From assembly GCF_015710975.1 (NCBI RefSeq), contig NZ_CP049783.1:2415501-2479500 (forward strand): a stretch of 64,000 nt of DNA, written 5' to 3'. How positions within the stretch are numbered: position 1 is the first letter of the stretch; each line of letters opens with the position of its first letter. The notes beneath the pieces are model-generated. The model was not told the DNA's origin. It did no database searches and worked only from the letters and a program-made list of their open reading frames with translations. Made by a program: the position numbers and the translations under genes. The stretch is from Paenibacillus polymyxa (lineage in GTDB: Bacteria; Bacillota; Bacilli; Paenibacillales; Paenibacillaceae). Positions 16,908-27,983 of the stretch are shown piece after piece.

Positions 16908-19900
16908 TTATTCTAGAGAACCGTCAAAGTCAGCCATTTCCACAAAAATGGTATTGGAGGAGGCAGATTGTTTCTCTACGCGTCCGTCTGGATAACGGAA
17001 TTGATAGCGCAGGATGGCCTGGGCGATCAAGTACGCGCGGAGTGCAGATTCGATATCGAAGGAGAAGACGATGACGGCTTTATGGTCAGGATCAAGCTGG
17101 CCTAACGGGATACCTTGGAGCAGATTAGGATGCGGAATTGGCACAGAGTTCACGGTGACGGTTCTCAGTACAAGGAAATCTTCGGCTGAGAATGGTGCTG
17201 TGAGCAATAGCTCCTCTAGCGGAGTGTTGCCGATGTTTTCCACCTGGACGGTGAAGGACAGGGTATCTTCTTGCCCGACACGCAGAGCGCTGGAGCTAAG
17301 TGTAAGTTTAGGAATGGCTGCAATGACGGCCACGCCTACAGTGTTGGTTTGAGCGGTTTCCTGCAGGGTCTCTCCACCACTACGACGCGAGGTATATTCG
17401 ATGGTGGCCTGGTTGCTAAATGTACCATCTGCAGGTGCTTCACGGATTTGTGCCTGGAGCGTAAGGGTGAGCGTCTCTCCTGGTGCAATATCCGGGAGCG
17501 TAATACCAGTGCCAGGATTTGCGCCTGGCTGTGCTTTTTCTTGGATAGTCAGGCTGTTGGGCACATAAACAAGTCCATGCGGCAATGGGTCCGTGAACAA
17601 TGGATACTGCGCCGAGATTCCCCCCTTATTTGTAATCTGAATGGTGAAGGTCAGAGTGTCTCCTACAGAAGCGTCATGGGTGTTCACCTGTTTCACTAAT
17701 TCAAGCAGTGGGAATACCACTGGGATCGTCACGGTATTTGTAGTCAATGTGCCTGGTACGATTCTTCCTCCAGGCAATGTAAATGAGTAGGTAAAGGCAG
17801 CTTGATTTACGATGTAGCCAGATGGTGGTGCCTCGGATACGGTTACCTGATAAGTCAGGGTCAATGACTGACCAGGTTCCACAGAACCTAGACTAACTCC
17901 GACAGCAGGATCGGCTTCTGCCAACGATTGACCGTCCAGCTGGATGCTGCCAGGAATGTATAGGGTTCCGGCAGGAATAAAATTCTGCAGAATAACTTCT
18001 GAAGTAATGTTGCCAAAGTTATGGAGCAGTACCGTGTAGGTCAGGGTTTCTCCTGCTAGGGCCTCCTTATTTTCTGTGGAGATGTTTGCGGAAAGCTGCG
18101 GATCAAAAACAGCTACAGTCACGGTATTGCTGGTGACCTCGCTCGCACCGCCACTATCAGCATACTGAAGTCGCACATTATTATTTAGACGTCCTCCGAC
18201 CGGCAGAGATTGAACAATTACGGTGTAGGATACGTTAATTGTCTGTCCCGCCTGTAAGCTGCCGATAAAGAGTGGTTCACCCGGCTTGCTAGAGGCAGAT
18301 GGAGAACCGTTAATTTTCAAGCTGTCCGGATTTATGATGGTGCCACTTGGTACGTAATCGGCTAACACGATGTCGGTAACGACGGAACCTCCATCATTAA
18401 CAAGGGTCAGCTGATAAGGCACAGCATCACCCAATGCGACAGTAGATACCGTCGTGTGCAGCACAGCTGACAAGGCTCCTTGATCGGCAGCGGCTACTTT
18501 AACCGAGACGGAAGGCGAAGTGGTTTGCTGATCTAGGCTTCGCCCATCCGGCAGCTGGTAGGAGTAAGTCAGCGAAGCTTGATTCTCTAGTAAGCCCGAC
18601 TCAGGGACACGAACGACAAGTGCGGAGAAGACAGTAGTCGTTTTTTCTCCTGGTGCAATAGCGCCTAGCGTAATACCTTGTTCTGGACTGGCACCATATT
18701 GAGCAACTCCATTAACCGAAACAGAGCCGGGAACAAAGGAGAGATCAGGTGGCAATAAGTCAGCCAACAAGCCGAAGGCCCCAATATTTCCGGTGTTTTC
18801 CGCGATGATGGAATAGGTGACGCTTTGACCCGGATGTGCGATCTCTGTATTGGTTAATTTCGTAAGGTTCACTACAGGCTGGAGTATAGCAACCGTCACA
18901 GGATTGGACAAAATGGCACTCGATTCTTCACCATTTGTGAGCAACAAGCGGGCCTGGTTGGTACGCGGTCCCGGCTGTTCGGTAGCTGCGATACGGACTT
19001 CAAAGGATATAAGGGTCTTGGTATTCGCTTCTAATGAAGGCAACGGTATGCCATCATTAGGATCGATTCCAGCCACGGTAGACCCGTTAATCTGAACTGA
19101 GTCTGTAATAAACTCGATATCCTCTGGCAATGTATCCAGCAAACGGGCATTTTGCACGGTGTCCGCATCCTCGTTATGAATCACGAGTTCATACGTCAGG
19201 GTATTGCCAGTAGTGGCGAAAGGTGAGCTTACGCTTTTACTTAAGGTGATATCTAGCGGTGACACGGCAACCTCAACGATGTTGGATAAATGGAATCCGC
19301 TAGCCTCTCGGCCATCTGGAGCATTAAAGCGATAGCCTACCTCAGCCTGGTCTACCAGTAGTACAGCTGTAGGGATGGAGGATACCAGCACTTGGAAAGT
19401 AACGGTTGCCGATTGTCCTGGTGCTATAGCTGGAGTCGGGATGCCGGAAACTGGGCTTGCACCAGGAGCAGCGATGCCGTTAATCGACACTGTATTTGGA
19501 AGGAATACGGAGCCGTCTGGAATATTGTCACTTACCGTAGTTGAGGCAGCAATGTTTCCGGTGTTGGATACGACAATGGTGTAGGTGATGATGTCCCCTA
19601 TGGTGGCATTGTTGGTACTGCTTGTTTTGACTGCTGTCAGGATCGGCTGGAAGACTGGAATAGTCACCACATTAGATATTGAGCTGCCAGTAAATGCCCC
19701 GCTGGTAAAGCTAACTGATGCCTGATTGGTTAATTGTGCAGGTGCGGGTAAGAAATCAACTCGAACCTGGAATGTAACGGTAGTAACGGCTCCAGGAGTG
19801 AGTGTACCGATGGCAATGCCAAATCCCGGATTTCCATCAGGGAAGGAGGTTCCGTTTACAGTAACACTGCCATTCACAAAGGAGCTTCCCGCTGCAATGA

Positions 19901-22900
19901 CATCTGAAACCACTATATTATTGGCGGTACTGATTCCATTGTTGGAGACAGCCAAAGTATAGGTGATGATATCGCCGACAATGGCGTCTGTAGCTGCTGT
20001 TCCTTTGACAATGCTCACATCTGGCGAAGATACAGAGATACTAACTGTGTTGGATACAACTGATCCTGATACGGTTCTGCCATCCGGCGGTTGGAAAGTG
20101 AATGAGCCTGATGCTTGATCGACCAGTACCTGTGGATTAGGCAGAGCATTGATAACGGTTTGGAAAGTTACGGATACCGTTCCGCCCGGCAGCACAGATC
20201 CAACCGGGACGCCCGTTTCGATGGACACACCAGGTTGTGGACTGCCAGCGATACTGACACTGTTGGCAAGGAATGATGATCCGGCAGGGATATTATCACT
20301 GATCGTAAGGGCAGCTGCAATATTACCGTTATTCACAGCTGTAATCGTATAGGTTAGTGTATCGCCGACGGAGGCGTTAACAGTGCTCGATGCTTTAGTA
20401 AGTGTAATTAACGGCTGGAACACAGGGACGATGAGTGGATCGGAAAAGGCAGTGCCGGTGAACGTTCCGCTGGTAAATGTGACGGATGCAATATCCGTGA
20501 GCAGTGGTGGTTGCGGCAAGCTTTGGACAGAAGTTTGGAAACTCACGATAAATGTATTTCCAGGTGCGACGTTTCCGATGACAATTCCAGCAATGGGCGA
20601 GGCGTTAGGGAAAGGTACCCCGTCGATAAGGACACTACCCGGAACGAATGAAGTACCTGCTGGGATTGTATCGGTTACAACGGTATCTGTGACGGAATCC
20701 ACACCGCTATTCGTAATACTCAGTGTATATCTGATCGTATCTCCAACTACAGCGGCTGCCAGACTGGATGTTTTAGTCACCTGAATATTAGGTGCAGACA
20801 CAGCGACATTAACTGTATTGGATGTGACAGTACCGCTCAGCACTCTACCATCCGGTGGTGAGTACGTAAAGTTCACTTGCCCTTGGTCGGTCAGTATAGG
20901 CGGAGTTGGCAGAGACGAGACGATGGTTTGGAAACTTACTGTGATACTGCCTGAAGGGGCCAGTGATCCGAGTGTTATGCCTGTAACTGGCGAAGCTCCT
21001 GGCACCAGGATGCCGTTAACGACTACGCTGTTAGGTAATAGTTCAGAACCTACAGGAATGTTATCCGACAGAACAGGTAAAACGGCGATATTTCCAGTAT
21101 TGGTTAACGTCAAGGTGTAGACCAATGTCGATCCGATCTGTGTGTTGATGGTATTAGCGGTTTTGGTCAGGCCGATGATCGGCTGATAAACGGGCAAGGT
21201 CACCGGATCGGATTGCGAAGACGAGGTCAACGCGCCTGAAGTAAAGCTGACAGTCGCTTGGTTGGTTATTTGCGGCGGCTGAGGCAGACTGGCAACGGAG
21301 ACCTGGAATGTAACGGCTGCTGAGCCACCTACTGCAATGGTGCCTACAGGGATACCTGAGATTGGTGACGCAGCAGGCACAGATGTGCTATTCACGGTCA
21401 CACTGCCGGGGACAAAGCTGGTGCCTGGCGGCAGTGGATCAGATACGACGGCATTCACGACTGGGCTGATTCCGTTATTCGTAGCGACCACGGTATAAGT
21501 AATGGTATCTCCGACTACGGCAACTGTGGCAGAGGCTGTCTTGATAACGTCCACATCCGGCGAAGAGACGGAGACGGTCACGGCCGGAGATACTGCACTT
21601 CCGGTCAGGACACGGCCATCTGGTGGCTGATAGCTGAAAGCAGCGGTCGCCTGATTGACCAGTGTACCCGACGCGGGCAGTGAGGTAATAACTGCCTGGA
21701 AGGTCAGTGCGACGGTCGTAGCGGCGCCTATAATACCTAAGGGAATCCCGACGGTTGGATCTGAGCCAGGTGCGGCCGTGCCGTTGATCACTACACTATT
21801 AGGGATAAAGGCAGCCCCGGCTGGAATCGGATCAGTAAGGACGGTATCGGCGCCAATGTTCCCAGAGTTAGTAACAGAGAATGTGTAGGTCACAGTATCT
21901 CCAACCGTAGCTCTTCCCGTTCCTGCACTTTTTGATACAGTGACGATGGGTTGGTACACAGGGATGGTAACGGGGTTGGACACAGAAAATCCATTAAATA
22001 CACCTGAAGTAAAGCTGACGGTTGCTTCATTGGTAATGGACGCTGGTGACGGCAGTGACTGTACGTTAAGCAAAAAACGAATGGTGGCTCCACCACCGGC
22101 TCCAAGCGTCCCGACAGGAATGCCATTTTGCGGGTTGGCTGTAACAACAGGAGTACCATTGATTGTAACGCTGCCCGGTACAAAGGCGGTTCCGAAAGGA
22201 ATGGTGTCTGTGACGATTACGCCAGTCACTGGATCGAGTCCGTTATTGAACGCAGTTATGACGTAGGGAACAGAATCGCCCACGACAGCGACTGCCACAT
22301 CAGCTGCCTTCGTAACTGTAACGTTCGGTGATGAGATCGGAATGGATACGGGCAATGCGGCACCGCTGCCGGTCAACGTACGTCCATCCGGCAGTTGGAA
22401 CGTGTAGTTCACAGTGGCTTGGTTGGTTAGTATAGAGCCAGGTGGTACCGATATGACCACGGCGCTAAATGAGACGGTTACCGTCGCACCTGGGGCGACC
22501 GAGCCGATATTAATACCTGTAATCGGGTCTGCCCCGGGAATAGGCGCACCGTTGACCAACACGCTATTTTGATTCAGGCTAAGCGAGCTGGATAACAGAT
22601 CAAGCACGACTGTCTCTGCGGGCGCATTGCCTGTATTCGTGACAGTGATGATAAAACCAAGCGTATTCCCTACGGTTGCACGATCTGCGCTCAGAGTATT
22701 GGTCACATTCAAAATCGGCTGAAATACAGGCAGGCTAACTTGATTCGAGACGGATTGGCCTGCGAAAGCCCCAGAATTAAAGGAGACCGTTGCCTGATCC
22801 GTTGACAAACCTGATGCTGGCAAGGAGGTTACTGTGGCCTGGAAAGTGACCGTTGCCGAGCTGGCAGAAGGGACAGTGCCCACGGACACGCCTGTGGCAA

Positions 22901-25900
22901 TGTTGGCTCCCGGTATAGTGACACCGTTGACTTGTACGGAGTTAGGTACAAAAGTAGTACCGTCAGCAATCGGGTCGATAAAGACCGTTCCTGTCACCGG
23001 TGTAATGCCATTGTTTGCTGCGGTAATGGTGTACGTTATGGTGTCTCCAAAGGCTACAGACGTCTGATTGACTGTTTTGGTCACGGTGACATCTGGATTG
23101 GATACAGGAATAAACACCGGATTCGATTGGACGCTTCCGTTTAATGTTCGACCGTCAGGCGGCTGGAAAGTGAATGTGGCCGAACCTTGATTTAACAGGC
23201 CCAAGCCTGTAGGGACAGCATTAATGACCACTTGAAAGGTTAAAGCGACAGAGGATCCTGCTGCAATATTTCCGACCACCACACCCGTTTGGGGGTTAGC
23301 CCCGGCAACAGGTAAACCATTTACGGTGACGCTGTTGGGTATAAAGGAGGAGCCTGATGGAATGGCATCGGTAAAGGTAGCTGTTGCTGCTAAATTACCT
23401 GTATTTTGGGCGGTCAGTGTATAGACTACGGTATCGCCTACGGTTGCTTGACTCATATTAGCAGTTTTAACGAGGTTGATAATAGGTTGGTAAACGGGAA
23501 CGACAACGGTGTTGGAGAGTGAGGTGAAATTCAGTGTGCCGCTGGTAAAAGAAACCGTGGCCTGGTCACTCAGTTGGGGTGGATCAGGTAGACTGTTAAC
23601 AGACACGGAAAAGGTGACCGTTGCTGACGCCCCGGCTGCGATAGAACCGACTGGAATCCCGGTCACGGGGCTGGCTGACGGCAGCGTTGTTCCATTTACG
23701 ATAACGGAGCCAGGAACAAAAGAGGAGCCTGTCGGAATGGTATCGGTCACGCGGACATCTGTTACGATTGCGATCCCACTATTGGTAGCTGTAATAGTAT
23801 AGGTTATCGTATCACCAGGAACGGCATCAGTTGCCGAGGTGCTTTTACTGACCTGCACATTGGGCGATGAAACAGGAATTGTGACGATATTGGACGAAAC
23901 ATTGCCGTTAACAATCCGGCCATCGGGCGGTTGAAAGGAAAAGCTGATATTCGCCTGGTCGGTGAGTTGGGGAGGTAAAGGCACGGAAGTAATCACCACC
24001 TGAAAAGTTGTTTGAGTTGTGGCTCCTGGTGCAATGGAGCCAATAGACAGACCTGTTGCGGGACTGGCACCCGGAGCAGGAGTACCGTTAACGACCACAC
24101 TGTTCGGCACCAGTGCCGAGCCTGTGGGGATATTGTCTGTTAATGTGGCAGCAGCAGCAATGTTTCCATTGTTGGTCACTGCCACAGAATACGTAACGAT
24201 ATCGCCAACCGTTGCCTGTAGGGGGTCAGCAATTTTACTTACAGTTAGCACTGGAGCATTGACGGCTACTGTCACCGGATTAGATACTGAAACACCTGAA
24301 AAAGCGCCGCTGGTATAGCTGACACGCGCTTGATTGGTGAGCTGCGGTGGGCTCGGCAATGGAGAGGATACCGTGACCCTGAACGTGATCGTCGCCCCTC
24401 CTCCTGGGGCAATGCTCCCAACCGGGATACCTAATGCCGGATCTCCGTTAGCCACTGCGATGCCATTCAGTGTTACGCTGCCCGCAGTGAATTGGGAGCC
24501 AGGCGGGATCGGATCGGAAACGACCACATTGTTCACTGCCTGGATACCGTTATTGAGTACTGTCAGCGTGTATAACACTGAATCGCCTGGAATGGCAGTG
24601 GAACGGTCTGCGGTCTTTGAAATGGACACATTTGGCGCAGACACAGGAATGGATAACACGTTGGATGATGAGCTATCTGTTCGCACTCGCCCATCAGGCA
24701 GCGTAAAGGAAATGGCGGCGTTGGCCTGGTCTGTCAGCACAGATGGCGTTGGAAGAGAGGTCACTACAGTTTGAAATGTCAGTGTGATCGGGCTTTGCGG
24801 TGACACGGTTCCGATAAAAATACCTGCTGCTGGACTGGCTCCCGGCTGACTAACACCATTGATTACCACGCTGTTCTCTATAAAAGTAGACCCGGAAGGA
24901 ATAGCATCAGTCAGCGTGACAGAAGCATTATAGTTGCCGCTATTTGTGACCGACAAGGTATACAAAATCGTGTCGCCAATCGTAGCTGCTGTTGTGCTTG
25001 CAGATTTGGCGACGCTGATACGCGGCTGATAAACGGGCACAGCAACCGTATTCGTCTGGGAGGTTCCGGTAAAGGTGCCACTGGTAAAACTGACACTGGC
25101 CGTGTTTTGCAGCGGCTGTACGGACGGGACGGAATTGACCAGCACGGCATAGGACACTAGAACAGATGCGCCTGCGCTGATGTTGCCGACAGGAATACCG
25201 CTTCTGGGGTCAGCCGTGCTCACAGGTGAACCGCCAACGGTTACGCTCCCGGGTACAAATGACACACTACTAGGGAGCGGATCGGTAATCAAGGCGTTGG
25301 TGATGGGATCAATTCCGTTATTAACGGCATTTACACTGTAGGTTAGCGTTTCGCCTACACTAACGGATGTGAATCCGGCAGACTTGGTTACTGCTACGTT
25401 GGGGAGAGATATGGATACGGAAACGATATTTGAAAGAAGTGTGCCCGACAGGGTTCTCCCGTCTTGCAATTGATAGGAATACTGGAGCTGTCCCTGATCG
25501 TTTAATCCACCTCCGGGTGGGAGAGAGTCTACTGTGGTGCGAAACGAGACTGTAATTTGTGCTCCAGGATTCACTGTGCCTACTGGAATTCCGGTATTGG
25601 GGTTGGCCCCCGGAACCGAAGATCCGCCAACAATGACGCTCCCTGGAATAAAGGTGGAGCCTGCCGGTACAGTTTCCGTTAAGGTCGTATTTAACACGGC
25701 TGTACCGGTGTTGGCGATGAGAAATGAATAAGTAATCGTTCCACCGACGCTGGCACGGTTGGAGCTTGCGCTTTTAGTAATCGTTGGCGCTGCAATCACG
25801 ACAGGTATAGCTACAAGATTGGACAACGATGATCCGGTAAAGGCACCGGAGGTAAAGCTGACGATCGCGCGATTGTTGATTTGCGCGGGAGAAGGCAATG

Positions 25901-26957
25901 AATTAATGGCTGCTCGAAATACAATCGTTACCGATGCGCCTGGAGCTAAAGTGCCAATTGGAATCCCGGTTACAGGCGAAGCTGTCGTAGCTGGTGTCCC
26001 GTTTATGGTGACGCTGCCGGGTACGAAGGCAACTCCACTAGGTAGCGGATCAGTTACCACGACATTGGTCACATTTGCAATGCCGTTGTTTGTGGCGGTT
26101 ATCGTAAACTGAACGGTTTCGCCAACAGCGGCAGCCGCTAGGGAAGAGGCTTTGGTCACGGTCACATTCGGCGAGGATACAGGAATGGTGAGCGTGTTGG
26201 ATGTGCCGTTTCCATTCAATATACGTCCGTCAGGTGGCGTAAAGGTGTACGTGTAGGTCGCCTGATCTATCAAGTTGCCAGAGGCAGGAACAGCATTGAC
26301 GAGGGTTTGGAAGGTCACCGGTATAGTAGACCCTGTATTAATCGTTCCTACTGAAAAGCCAGCAGCAGGATTGGCAGCAGGCACGGAAGAACCGCCAATG
26401 GTCACACTGCCCGGAACAAAGGATGAGCCCGCCGGGATGCTCTCTGTAAAGTTGAGATTCGCAGCAATGCTACCCGTGTTGGATATTTGAAACGTGTACG
26501 TAATGGTGTCTCCTACTGTAGCAGCCGATGTATTGGCACTTTTAACAATCCCAATAACGGGTTGATAGATCGGTGTACTCGCAGTATTGGAAGGAACATT
26601 ACCAGAAATGACAGGCCCGCCAGGCACGGTTTGAAAGGAAAAGGCTGCCGATGCCTGATTGCCTAGCTGCGCATTGGCTGGCAATGAGGTGACTGTTGCT
26701 CGGAATGTAATGGTTACCGTGGAAGAAGGAGCTACGCTGCCCACTGTAATACCTGTTGCAGGATTGGCTGTGGGCTGGGCAGTGCCCGCGACAATAACGC
26801 TGCCGGGTACAAAGGTAGCTCCGGCTGGTATGGTGTCGGTAAGTACTGTGTTAGACGCGCTGACGAGCCCCGTATTTGAAATGTTAACCGTGTAAGTAAC
26901 TGTATCGCCAATAACCAATCCCGTAGAGCTAGCAGTTTTGGTTAGAGTCACCAGCGG
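16908..26957 (-). repeat. Array of 26 DUF11-type coding repeats in A/B alternation
   Basis: About 10 kb of coding repeats with a ~387-base unit and a ~774-base two-repeat superunit. The plus strand shows recurrent words such as CCATC(T/C/G)GG(C/T)GG (complement of the PDGR/PPDGR region) and GTATC(T/G/A)CC (complement of the GDT region). Repeats are diverged in DNA, so this is old duplication rather than a recent exact tandem array. Confidence 0.85.
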
Positions 26958-27983
26958 AGCATTGATATCAATTTGAATGGCATTGGCATTGACGGTATAA
27001 ATATCGCCATTAGTGGTTAGTTGAAGGACACCGCTGGTTTGGCTGTTTAGCAGTGTGGAGGAGATATCGACGTTGGTAATGTCCCAGCCTTGCCGTCCCC
27101 CCGTGACCTGCGTCCCAGGTGTCCCATTCACCGCATTAGTGGTACCGAAGCTCCCTGTCGTGACGAGTGTGCCATCATCCCCGTTAATTTGCGACGCAAA
27201 AAAATTAGTCGAAAAATTGTTGGGCCCAGACAGCGCAGTTAAGCTGGATGTGGTAGGTCCAAATAACGCACGATCCCCGGTGATATCCACGTCACCCTCT
27301 TGGGCGCTAATTAACGCCCTGCCGCGCAAAGTCCCCTGTACAGGCGTGGCAAACCCGCTCACTACCACGTTGACCGAGCCAGTAGCGCTGCTAACTCCTT
27401 CACCGCCTACACGCAGCGATAGGTTACGGAAGGGGAGAGACGGGTTATTGTATACCACTGCCAGTGTCCATCCAGCGTGGTTGGTGTTGGTAGAATCGGG
27501 GACCGTGATGGTGCCCGTTACATTTCCGACCGTGTATGCCCCTGCGCCGCCTTGAATGACCAAATTTGTTACATTTGCGGTTCTCACATAGGTACTGAGA
27601 CTGGTGACGTTGACCGATGTTGCAGATTCAGGGCTGACTGTAGTAGATAAAGCAGGCGTCTGAAATGTGATCGGATTGCTGGCGCTGGACAATACATTGG
27701 TACTGCCGTTGGCATAGCTTCCTCCCCAAATAAGCTCAGCATACAGCACTGTACTGCCCGCAGGGAGCACGAGGAATGCTGTCGATGAGTTACTGGCAAA
27801 GGCAGAAGTCGTGCCGAATGGATACGTGCCGAAGCGTGAGGCTGTATTGGTTGTGATGAAAGCGCCGATGCTGGTCGCAGTACCCGGCACCCCTACCGAA
27901 GCAGAACGTGCCAGCCCGAGTGTATTCCCTATAAAGGTAATAGCCCCGGTCTGGTTCGTTGCGTAACGCTGAATAAAAGCCAT
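16908..27983 (-). CDS. Giant 3691-residue DUF11-repeat protein
   Basis: Function unknown. Residues 1-342 form a distinct N-terminal domain (MAFIQRYATNQTGAITFIGN; VLYAELIWGGSY; WTLAVVYNN). It is followed by 26 tandem ~129-residue DUF11-like beta-sandwich repeats, each with a (V/I)GDTxxYTxxxxNxG start, a xIPxGxxFxPxSVxxNG strand and an A/GxGIxVGxIxxG turn. From repeat 2 on, two kinds alternate. A type carries PDGR (13 copies, with variants); B type carries FTSGxFxG (12 copies). The last six repeats are the most diverged. I find no signal peptide, no LPXTG, SLH or transmembrane anchor, and no cysteine. AGGAAG precedes the ATG. A surface, spore-coat or exosporium-type filament is one possibility, unproven. 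Confidence 0.9.
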   Translation of the reverse strand: MAFIQRYATNQTGAITFIGNTLGLARSASVGVPGTATSIGAFITTNTASRFGTYPFGTTSAFASNSSTAFLVLPAGSTVLYAELIWGGSYANGSTNVLSSASNPITFQTPALSTTVSPESATSVNVTSLSTYVRTANVTNLVIQGGAGAYTVGNVTGTITVPDSTNTNHAGWTLAVVYNNPSLPFRNLSLRVGGEGVSSATGSVNVVVSGFATPVQGTLRGRALISAQEGDVDITGDRALFGPTTSSLTALSGPNNFSTNFFASQINGDDGTLVTTGSFGTTNAVNGTPGTQVTGGRQGWDITNVDISSTLLNSQTSGVLQLTTNGDIYTVNANAIQIDINAPLVTLTKTASSTGLVIGDTVTYTVNISNTGLVSASNTVLTDTIPAGATFVPGSVIVAGTAQPTANPATGITVGSVAPSSTVTITFRATVTSLPANAQLGNQASAAFSFQTVPGGPVISGNVPSNTASTPIYQPVIGIVKSANTSAATVGDTITYTFQISNTGSIAANLNFTESIPAGSSFVPGSVTIGGSSVPAANPAAGFSVGTINTGSTIPVTFQTLVNAVPASGNLIDQATYTYTFTPPDGRILNGNGTSNTLTIPVSSPNVTVTKASSLAAAAVGETVQFTITATNNGIANVTNVVVTDPLPSGVAFVPGSVTINGTPATTASPVTGIPIGTLAPGASVTIVFRAAINSLPSPAQINNRAIVSFTSGAFTGSSLSNLVAIPVVIAAPTITKSASSNRASVGGTITYSFLIANTGTAVLNTTLTETVPAGSTFIPGSVIVGGSSVPGANPNTGIPVGTVNPGAQITVSFRTTVDSLPPGGGLNDQGQLQYSYQLQDGRTLSGTLLSNIVSVSISLPNVAVTKSAGFTSVSVGETLTYSVNAVNNGIDPITNALITDPLPSSVSFVPGSVTVGGSPVSTADPRSGIPVGNISAGASVLVSYAVLVNSVPSVQPLQNTASVSFTSGTFTGTSQTNTVAVPVYQPRISVAKSASTTAATIGDTILYTLSVTNSGNYNASVTLTDAIPSGSTFIENSVVINGVSQPGASPAAGIFIGTVSPQSPITLTFQTVVTSLPTPSVLTDQANAAISFTLPDGRVRTDSSSSNVLSIPVSAPNVSISKTADRSTAIPGDSVLYTLTVLNNGIQAVNNVVVSDPIPPGSQFTAGSVTLNGIAVANGDPALGIPVGSIAPGGGATITFRVTVSSPLPSPPQLTNQARVSYTSGAFSGVSVSNPVTVAVNAPVLTVSKIADPLQATVGDIVTYSVAVTNNGNIAAAATLTDNIPTGSALVPNSVVVNGTPAPGASPATGLSIGSIAPGATTQTTFQVVITSVPLPPQLTDQANISFSFQPPDGRIVNGNVSSNIVTIPVSSPNVQVSKSTSATDAVPGDTITYTITATNSGIAIVTDVRVTDTIPTGSSFVPGSVIVNGTTLPSASPVTGIPVGSIAAGASATVTFSVSVNSLPDPPQLSDQATVSFTSGTLNFTSLSNTVVVPVYQPIINLVKTANMSQATVGDTVVYTLTAQNTGNLAATATFTDAIPSGSSFIPNSVTVNGLPVAGANPQTGVVVGNIAAGSSVALTFQVVINAVPTGLGLLNQGSATFTFQPPDGRTLNGSVQSNPVFIPVSNPDVTVTKTVNQTSVAFGDTITYTITAANNGITPVTGTVFIDPIADGTTFVPNSVQVNGVTIPGANIATGVSVGTVPSASSATVTFQATVTSLPASGLSTDQATVSFNSGAFAGQSVSNQVSLPVFQPILNVTNTLSADRATVGNTLGFIITVTNTGNAPAETVVLDLLSSSLSLNQNSVLVNGAPIPGADPITGINIGSVAPGATVTVSFSAVVISVPPGSILTNQATVNYTFQLPDGRTLTGSGAALPVSIPISSPNVTVTKAADVAVAVVGDSVPYVITAFNNGLDPVTGVIVTDTIPFGTAFVPGSVTINGTPVVTANPQNGIPVGTLGAGGGATIRFLLNVQSLPSPASITNEATVSFTSGVFNGFSVSNPVTIPVYQPIVTVSKSAGTGRATVGDTVTYTFSVTNSGNIGADTVLTDPIPAGAAFIPNSVVINGTAAPGSDPTVGIPLGIIGAATTVALTFQAVITSLPASGTLVNQATAAFSYQPPDGRVLTGSAVSPAVTVSVSSPDVDVIKTASATVAVVGDTITYTVVATNNGISPVVNAVVSDPLPPGTSFVPGSVTVNSTSVPAASPISGIPVGTIAVGGSAAVTFQVSVASLPQPPQITNQATVSFTSGALTSSSQSDPVTLPVYQPIIGLTKTANTINTQIGSTLVYTLTLTNTGNIAVLPVLSDNIPVGSELLPNSVVVNGILVPGASPVTGITLGSLAPSGSITVSFQTIVSSLPTPPILTDQGQVNFTYSPPDGRVLSGTVTSNTVNVAVSAPNIQVTKTSSLAAAVVGDTIRYTLSITNSGVDSVTDTVVTDTIPAGTSFVPGSVLIDGVPFPNASPIAGIVIGNVAPGNTFIVSFQTSVQSLPQPPLLTDIASVTFTSGTFTGTAFSDPLIVPVFQPLITLTKASSTVNASVGDTLTYTITAVNNGNIAAALTISDNIPAGSSFLANSVSIAGSPQPGVSIETGVPVGSVLPGGTVSVTFQTVINALPNPQVLVDQASGSFTFQPPDGRTVSGSVVSNTVSISVSSPDVSIVKGTAATDAIVGDIITYTLAVSNNGISTANNIVVSDVIAAGSSFVNGSVTVNGTSFPDGNPGFGIAIGTLTPGAVTTVTFQVRVDFLPAPAQLTNQASVSFTSGAFTGSSISNVVTIPVFQPILTAVKTSSTNNATIGDIITYTIVVSNTGNIAASTTVSDNIPDGSVFLPNTVSINGIAAPGASPVSGIPTPAIAPGQSATVTFQVLVSSIPTAVLLVDQAEVGYRFNAPDGREASGFHLSNIVEVAVSPLDITLSKSVSSPFATTGNTLTYELVIHNEDADTVQNARLLDTLPEDIEFITDSVQINGSTVAGIDPNDGIPLPSLEANTKTLISFEVRIAATEQPGPRTNQARLLLTNGEESSAILSNPVTVAILQPVVNLTKLTNTEIAHPGQSVTYSIIAENTGNIGAFGLLADLLPPDLSFVPGSVSVNGVAQYGASPEQGITLGAIAPGEKTTTVFSALVVRVPESGLLENQASLTYSYQLPDGRSLDQQTTSPSVSVKVAAADQGALSAVLHTTVSTVALGDAVPYQLTLVNDGGSVVTDIVLADYVPSGTIINPDSLKINGSPSASSKPGEPLFIGSLQAGQTINVSYTVIVQSLPVGGRLNNNVRLQYADSGGASEVTSNTVTVAVFDPQLSANISTENKEALAGETLTYTVLLHNFGNITSEVILQNFIPAGTLYIPGSIQLDGQSLAEADPAVGVSLGSVEPGQSLTLTYQVTVSEAPPSGYIVNQAAFTYSFTLPGGRIVPGTLTTNTVTIPVVFPLLELVKQVNTHDASVGDTLTFTIQITNKGGISAQYPLFTDPLPHGLVYVPNSLTIQEKAQPGANPGTGITLPDIAPGETLTLTLQAQIREAPADGTFSNQATIEYTSRRSGGETLQETAQTNTVGVAVIAAIPKLTLSSSALRVGQEDTLSFTVQVENIGNTPLEELLLTAPFSAEDFLVLRTVTVNSVPIPHPNLLQGIPLGQLDPDHKAVIVFSFDIESALRAYLIAQAILRYQFRYPDGRVEKQSASSNTIFVEMADFDGSLE

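Noticed and set aside
16908..26957. Recent tandem DNA repeat or CRISPR-like array
   Set aside because: The repeats are coding, ~387 bases long and diverged at DNA level, with no short identical direct repeats and spacers.
21655..27555. Many 65-166-residue plus-strand ORFs across the giant gene
   Set aside because: They recur with the repeat period and mirror the reverse-strand repeats; no ribosome sites. They are shadows of the repeat array.
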